Source: JAUMXJ01 sp041781135 (lineage in GTDB: Bacteria; Bacillota; Clostridia; Peptostreptococcales; Acidaminobacteraceae). Taken from it: DNA of 64,000 nt. The notes beneath the pieces were generated by a model that was given only the letters and a program-made list of their open reading frames with translations, did no database searches and was not told the origin of the DNA. The stretch's first letter is position 1. Each line of letters starts with the position of its first letter. Shown piece after piece: positions 61,077 through 64,000 of the stretch. The stretch is from assembly GCA_041781135.1 (NCBI GenBank), contig JBHAZV010000026.1, positions 76,657 through 140,656 of the forward strand, written 5' to 3'. The position numbers were made by a program, and so were the translations under genes.

Positions 61077-62188
61077 TATTCTACTCCGCCGTCTTCCTTG
61101 TTAACGAGCTCAAATTTTTTTATGACGTCGCTCTTTGAATGTTTTTTGTGCGCTGAATACAGCTGAGTTGTTGTGACATTTTCGTGATCAAGAACATTTT
61201 GAACATCATATATCGAAAACCCGTATTCTATCATTGTAGATGCCGCAGTTGCTCTCAGCTTATGCGGACTGTATCCGGCTCCCCCAATTATGTGAGCGGT
61301 GTACTTTTTAACAATATCGCGAATTGCGCGTACAGTAAGACGCGTTCTTTGGAGCGAAAGAAACATAGGCTCATCATCATCAAGCGAGGATGGCCGCTCG
61401 TTTTCGCAATAATCTTTTAACACACCGATTACTGATCTATTCAGTGGCATCTTAGATTCTTTACCTCGTTTTCTAAAAACCGTAAACTCATTCCTATCAT
61501 AGTTAAACGACGCAATGTCAAGCTGCTGCAATTCACTTACTCTTAGTCCATAAGTTAAAAACAGGACAATAATCGCTTTATCACGTAGTTTGGTTTTTTG
61601 CCAAAACTCTTTTTCTTTGCTTGTAAGGCCTTCACCTCTATCGATTAATTCAAGCAGTCTTGGTATTTCTTCCACCTCCAGTTTTTTTATCGCGTCTGGC
61701 TGAAGCTTAGGAAGTTTTATCGGATTAAATCCTTCTGCAATATTTACTGGTATTATCTCGTTTACAAAGAGGTACTTAAACATAACAGACAATGTAGATT
61801 TCTTTTTTGCAAGCGACTTGTTATTATTTGTATATACAACTCCGTCTTTTTCATACATCACACAATAATTTCCGATATAGTTATTAATATCTTTTGCCTT
61901 CAGCAATCTAAAAGATTCAAGGTCAATATCACAAATAGATCCAAATTTTCTAAAATTCTTATGCTCCGCTATAAGGTAATGAAGAAAATAACTAATGCCT
62001 TGCAAGTAAGAAAGCCTTGTGCTTGGGGCTACGGAATTTTTGAGATATAAGCAAAATTCTTCGAGGAAAACCGGTAAAGATTCCTCTAATTCCTGTGCTT
62101 CGAGCATAAGCTGATGCCTTTTGAAAAAGACATTATCCGGAATGTCGGTTTTGTTGATAATTTTTTTATCATTGTTTTTGCTTGTCAT
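61076..62188 (-). CDS. Tyrosine recombinase (XerC/XerS-like)
   Basis: This protein of 370 residues has an N-terminal SAM-like core-binding domain (about 38-150) and a catalytic domain. The full catalytic set is visible: R216 (YGLRVSEL), Lys near 240-243, H309-x-x-R312 (SPHKLRAT), H335 and nucleophile Y344 nine residues later. The length and single-gene setting next to lexA resemble XerS-type chromosome-dimer recombinases, but a phage or element integrase cannot be excluded. TGGAGG lies upstream of the start. It abuts the filamentous-phage-like block, whose members commonly integrate through Xer recombinases. Confidence 0.88.
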   Translation of the reverse strand: MTSKNNDKKIINKTDIPDNVFFKRHQLMLEAQELEESLPVFLEEFCLYLKNSVAPSTRLSYLQGISYFLHYLIAEHKNFRKFGSICDIDLESFRLLKAKDINNYIGNYCVMYEKDGVVYTNNNKSLAKKKSTLSVMFKYLFVNEIIPVNIAEGFNPIKLPKLQPDAIKKLEVEEIPRLLELIDRGEGLTSKEKEFWQKTKLRDKAIIVLFLTYGLRVSELQQLDIASFNYDRNEFTVFRKRGKESKMPLNRSVIGVLKDYCENERPSSLDDDEPMFLSLQRTRLTVRAIRDIVKKYTAHIIGGAGYSPHKLRATAASTMIEYGFSIYDVQNVLDHENVTTTQLYSAHKKHSKSDVIKKFELVNKEDGGVE

Positions 62189-62207
62189 ATCTTATTCTTA
62201 CCTCCAT

Positions 62208-62247
62208 AACAACTATTCCCAAAACATACATTTAAGGAATAGTTGTT
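62208..62247. repeat. Perfect 12-bp inverted repeat between the recombinase and the phage-like block
   Basis: AACAACTATTCC (62208-62219) and GGAATAGTTGTT (62236-62247) are separated by 16 A/T-rich bases. It lies in the divergent region, so it may be an operator, a recombination site or a replication hairpin. It is too long for a canonical 28-bp dif site. Confidence 0.75.
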
Positions 62248-62276
62248 TTTCACATTATATTATAGGAGGATTTAAA

Positions 62277-62531
62277 ATGCAAGTTTTGTTAATCGCTCGA
62301 TTAGAGGGTTATGAGGTTAAAAATGTTGCTGGTAAAAAGATCACTGAGCTTACGTTCACGCAGGATTCTGGTTCGGTTTCCGGATTCGGCAAAAAATTTT
62401 TTAGGCTCGTTGATTTTAGCGGTATCGAACTTTCTGAACAGATGGTTGGTACTGATGTTGAGTTTGTCGTAGATATGTACTCTACTTTTGATGGCAAAAG
62501 TTACCGCATATCCGGCTTTAGGTTAGCGTAG
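62277..62531 (+). CDS. Small beta-rich protein, candidate phage ssDNA-binding protein (gpV position)
   Basis: This protein of 84 residues has no membrane segment and alternating strand-like segments (MQVLLIARLEGYEV, ELTFTQDSG, DVEFVVDMYSTFDG). I recognise no named family. Size, predicted beta content and position as first gene before two tiny membrane proteins match the ssDNA-binding gene V of filamentous phages. TAGGAGG lies 6 nt before ATG 62277; a longer in-frame start would lie inside the recombinase gene. Its stop overlaps the next GTG by 1 nt. Confidence 0.65.
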   Translation: MQVLLIARLEGYEVKNVAGKKITELTFTQDSGSVSGFGKKFFRLVDFSGIELSEQMVGTDVEFVVDMYSTFDGKSYRISGFRLA

Positions 62532-62683
62532 TGGACGATATACTTTTGCGCCTTGCTGAAATTGACGAAAAATTATCTTCGCATTTAGATATTTTTTCAT
62601 CTATTGCCAATCTTTTACTTTTTGTTTTTTCTTTCAGCATTGGCTTTTTGTGTATCGTGTATATCTTCGGAGATGTGAGGTAA
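62531..62683 (+). CDS. Tiny single-helix protein (gpVII-like position)
   Basis: This protein of 50 residues starts at GTG overlapping the previous stop. It has an amphipathic acidic N-terminus (about 1-22) and one hydrophobic helix (NLLLFVFSFSIGFLCIVYIF). Filamentous phages carry such a tip protein (gpVII) in this place. No motif identifies it; the call rests on size, topology and order. Confidence 0.6.
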   Translation: MDDILLRLAEIDEKLSSHLDIFSSIANLLLFVFSFSIGFLCIVYIFGDVR

Positions 62684-62686
62684 AAA

Positions 62687-62785
62687 ATGTATTTGCAGGG
62701 TTTTGTTGCTGGTGTTGCTGTCGGTGCTTCGTGCTTTTTAGCTCGTCTGGCGATATCTGTAATAAAAAATTTCTTAAGGAGGTGA
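62687..62785 (+). CDS. Tiny membrane protein of 32 residues (gpIX-like position)
   Basis: It starts 3 nt after the previous stop and has 32 residues, exactly the length of gpIX of Ff phages. A hydrophobic stretch (GFVAGVAVGASCFLARLAIS) is followed by a basic end (KNFLRR). The ribosome-binding site of the next gene lies in its last codons (AAGGAGGTG). The assignment is by order and topology. Confidence 0.6.
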   Translation: MYLQGFVAGVAVGASCFLARLAISVIKNFLRR

Positions 62786-62789
62786 AAAA

Positions 62790-62978
62790 ATGGATTTTGT
62801 TCTTGGCATTTTGCCAGTCGCAGAGGGTGTTGCCACCGCTATCGGTTCTGCTCTTGAGTCAATCAAAACTGATGCCCTTGGCGTCATTGCGACTGTTGCG
62901 CCTGTAGGGCTTTCTATCGCTGGAGCTTTTTTTGTCTGGCGTATGGGCGTCCGTTTCTTTAAGACTATATCTAAGTAG
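62790..62978 (+). CDS. Major coat-like protein of a filamentous phage
   Basis: This protein of 62 residues has an amphipathic N-terminal part with acidic residues (EG, ALES), one transmembrane helix (about 29-49, GVIATVAPVGLSIAGAFFVW) and a basic C-terminus (RMGVRFFKTISK). This acidic-helix-basic layout is that of inovirus major coat proteins, where the basic end contacts the DNA. It has the best ribosome-binding site of the block (AAGGAGGTG) and is followed by a strong hairpin, as with gene VIII. It has no typical Lys-rich signal peptide. Confidence 0.75.
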   Translation: MDFVLGILPVAEGVATAIGSALESIKTDALGVIATVAPVGLSIAGAFFVWRMGVRFFKTISK

Positions 62979-62985
62979 TCTTACG

Positions 62986-63014
62986 CACCCACGGAGCTAT
63001 ACGCTTCGTGGGTG
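62986..63014 (+). terminator. Strong hairpin after the coat gene
   Basis: CACCCACGGAGC (62986-62997) pairs with GCTTCGTGGGTG (63003-63014) with one mismatch and a 5-nt loop. There is no T-run after it. It may stabilise coat mRNA or attenuate downstream transcription. Confidence 0.75.
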
Positions 63015-63041
63015 ATACTTAAAATTCAAGGATAAATTTAT

Positions 63042-63419
63042 ATGGAAAATAATAACAGATTTAATACCTCGGTTGGTTTTCATTATTCTTCTGACTTTTT
63101 ATCTTCTCTTTCTGATGTAGATCTTTTGCGTGCTATCGATCGGTCCTCCGGTGTAGATCTTTTGCGTGTTATCGATCGGTCCTCCGGTGTAGATCAATCT
63201 TCCGGTGTAGATCTTTTGCGTGTTATCGATCGATCTTCCGGTGTAGATCGATTTGGGTGCAGGGGGTGCGCCCCCTGCTTTTGCCCCTGCAAGTGCTCCG
63301 TTTTGCTGGATACGGCTGTAAGTTGTGGTCTCTCCGTTTGTCTTTTTCCTCTCGCAACCGCTCGCACTTGCCCTTTTAAGGAGGTTTTTTGTTCAAAAAA
63401 ATTGTTGTGTTTTTGGTAA
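63042..63419 (+). CDS. Repeat-containing ORF of uncertain coding status
   Basis: The frame encodes 125 residues. ATG 63042 has AAGGA 9 nt upstream. Residues 25-69 consist of 12-residue repeats (VDLLRVIDRSSG and one half unit). The rest, from about 70, is Cys-rich and runs straight across a strong terminator (63259-63282) and a further hairpin, and it overlaps the next start. The first part could be translated; the tail looks non-coding. The whole may be an intergenic repeat region. Confidence 0.35.
   Translation: MENNNRFNTSVGFHYSSDFLSSLSDVDLLRAIDRSSGVDLLRVIDRSSGVDQSSGVDLLRVIDRSSGVDRFGCRGCAPCFCPCKCSVLLDTAVSCGLSVCLFPLATARTCPFKEVFCSKKLLCFW
63117..63252. repeat. 36-bp tandem repeats in the phage-like block
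   Basis: Units at 63117-63152, 63153-63188 and 63207-63242 follow GTAGATCTTTTGCGTG. Each contains TATCGATCG, a palindromic core. An 18-bp half unit lies at 63189-63206 and a partial unit at 63243-63252. All lengths are multiples of three. Confidence 0.9.
63259..63282 (+). terminator. Rho-independent terminator after the 36-bp repeats
   Basis: GCAGGGGG (63259-63266) and CCCCCTGC (63271-63278) form a perfect 8-bp GC-rich stem with a TGCG loop, followed by TTTT. Confidence 0.85.
63283..63377 (+). other. Non-coding stretch with a long-range inverted repeat, candidate phage intergenic region
   Basis: GCAAGTGC (63289-63296) and GCACTTGC (63364-63371) are perfect complements with a T-rich stretch between. 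No convincing frame is present. Filamentous phages keep packaging and origin hairpins in such gaps; no nick-site motif is recognisable. Confidence 0.4.
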
Positions 63420-64000
63420 TATTTTCTTTGACTTTTCCCTTTTCTGTTTCCTTTGCTTCCCCTACTCCCCTTGTTATCAGCGAAGGCGTTTTGTCATACA
63501 TCGCATATCTTGCCCAGCTTGCTGGTCTTAAGGTTTTTGACGAGTATTCCAATCGTTCAATGCTCGAAGATGTTGTTTCTTACTTAAGTGTTGAGCAATA
63601 CGCTGATATAGACAGGTACTATAAGGAGAATGCAGAAATTCGGGATGGTTCGGTTTTTATTGAGCCGAATCGCTCACACATCAAGGGTTTTCTTGATATA
63701 AACAACGCTATTTTCAACGCCAACAGTGCTGTCGCTCAATCGGTTTTGCCTCAAGTTGTAGACACGGTTTACAATAACGTTTCTGCGTCTTATGATTCTT
63801 TTTGCAACGCTCTTGATATTGCAGACGGCGTAACATCTGATTTTATCAGTACTGCTATCGGCGTTGGCGGCAAACTCATAGAGGGTGTACTTTACTTTCC
63901 TACCGATTCACCTTTTGACCTTTTTAACAGGTGGCATGGAAACTCCGCCATTGACGGTCGCGAAGTCGTTGTTCCTCTTTTTGACAATGTTTTTCCCTCC
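63389..64000 (+). CDS. Signal-peptide protein, candidate phage adsorption protein (gpIII position), 3' end outside window
   Basis: From TTG 63389 the frame stays open for 204 codons to the window end. AAGGAGG lies 4 nt upstream. The first 20 residues are a signal peptide: FKKIVVFLVIFSLTFPFSVSFA, with likely cleavage after the Ala before SPTP. The mature part has no further hydrophobic helix in view and includes LSYIAYLAQLAGLKVFDEY and many N, S and D residues. It follows the coat gene as gene III does in Ff phages. There is no recognised domain, so adsorption function is by position only. Confidence 0.7.
   Translation, partial: MFKKIVVFLVIFSLTFPFSVSFASPTPLVISEGVLSYIAYLAQLAGLKVFDEYSNRSMLEDVVSYLSVEQYADIDRYYKENAEIRDGSVFIEPNRSHIKGFLDINNAIFNANSAVAQSVLPQVVDTVYNNVSASYDSFCNALDIADGVTSDFISTAIGVGGKLIEGVLYFPTDSPFDLFNRWHGNSAIDGREVVVPLFDNVFPS

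Noticed and set aside
63117..63252. Possible CRISPR array (36-bp repeats)
   Set aside because: The units are directly tandem with no unique spacers, one unit is an exact half, and no cas gene is near.
1..64000. tRNA or rRNA genes
   Set aside because: I found no cloverleaf with a GGTTCGAATCC-type T-arm and no rRNA sequence in the window.

Overview
The window is chromosomal DNA from an anaerobic, low-to-medium-GC Firmicute. Gene content and order point to class Clostridia, possibly near the Eubacteriales Family XIII group, though the species cannot be named from sequence alone. The evidence is a set of classic Firmicutes neighbourhoods: alaS-ireB-yqgF-yrzB, phoH-pgpH-ybeY-cdd-era-recO, dgt-dnaG-rpoD-trmK-rnpB, and a divergent lexA/yneA pair. 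Pyruvate phosphate dikinase, formate-THF ligase, urocanase and a selenium cluster suggest amino-acid or purine fermentation. Nearly all housekeeping genes lie on the + strand, many with 1-4 nt overlaps.

Layout. 1-3.9 kb: thiolase 3' end, an ABC-F ATPase, a flavin reductase and a radical SAM enzyme. 3.9-11.9 kb: alaS-ireB-yqgF-yrzB-fur-rnjA, then a fused TrmR-TrhP wobble-uridine enzyme and a shikimate kinase. 12-16.4 kb: YedF, an orphan ABC ATPase, HinT, a lipoprotein serpin, S21 and a membrane protein. 16.4-30 kb: phoH to recO, glyS, dgt, dnaG, rpoD with a very long charged extension, trmK and RNase P RNA. 30-34.7 kb: ppdK and a biotin-controlled birA-bioY unit. 34.7-37.1 kb: a decayed mobile/accessory island. 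37-42.2 kb: hutU, fhs and a NusG-II/ApbE fusion. 42.3-45.3 kb: selenium cluster (DUF3343, TusA-like, YedE, cysteine desulfurase). 45.3-50.5 kb: antiporter, SOS-controlled Y-family polymerase, CNNM-type protein and TcdA. 50.5-54.3 kb: a compact Tad/Flp-type operon. 54.3-60.9 kb: hpt, deoC, transporter, response regulator, PLP lyase, malic enzyme, lexA and yneA. 61-64 kb: a tyrosine recombinase, then a filamentous-phage (inovirus-like) gene block running off the window.

The most notable region is 62.2-64 kb. After the recombinase come a small beta-rich protein, two tiny single-helix proteins, a 62-residue coat-like protein, a hairpin, and a signal-peptide protein. This is the Ff-phage order V-VII-IX-VIII-(terminator)-III, carried on a T-rich coding strand unlike the host genes. 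No Rep or Zot gene is visible, so the call rests on order, sizes and topology.

Regulation readable from the sequence includes LexA boxes inside the -35/-10 spacer of the polymerase and yneA promoters, with a candidate in the alaS promoter. A perfect 15-bp-arm BirA operator overlaps the birA promoter. At least five genes have a -10 element ending 6-7 nt before the start codon and no ribosome-binding site, which implies leaderless mRNAs.
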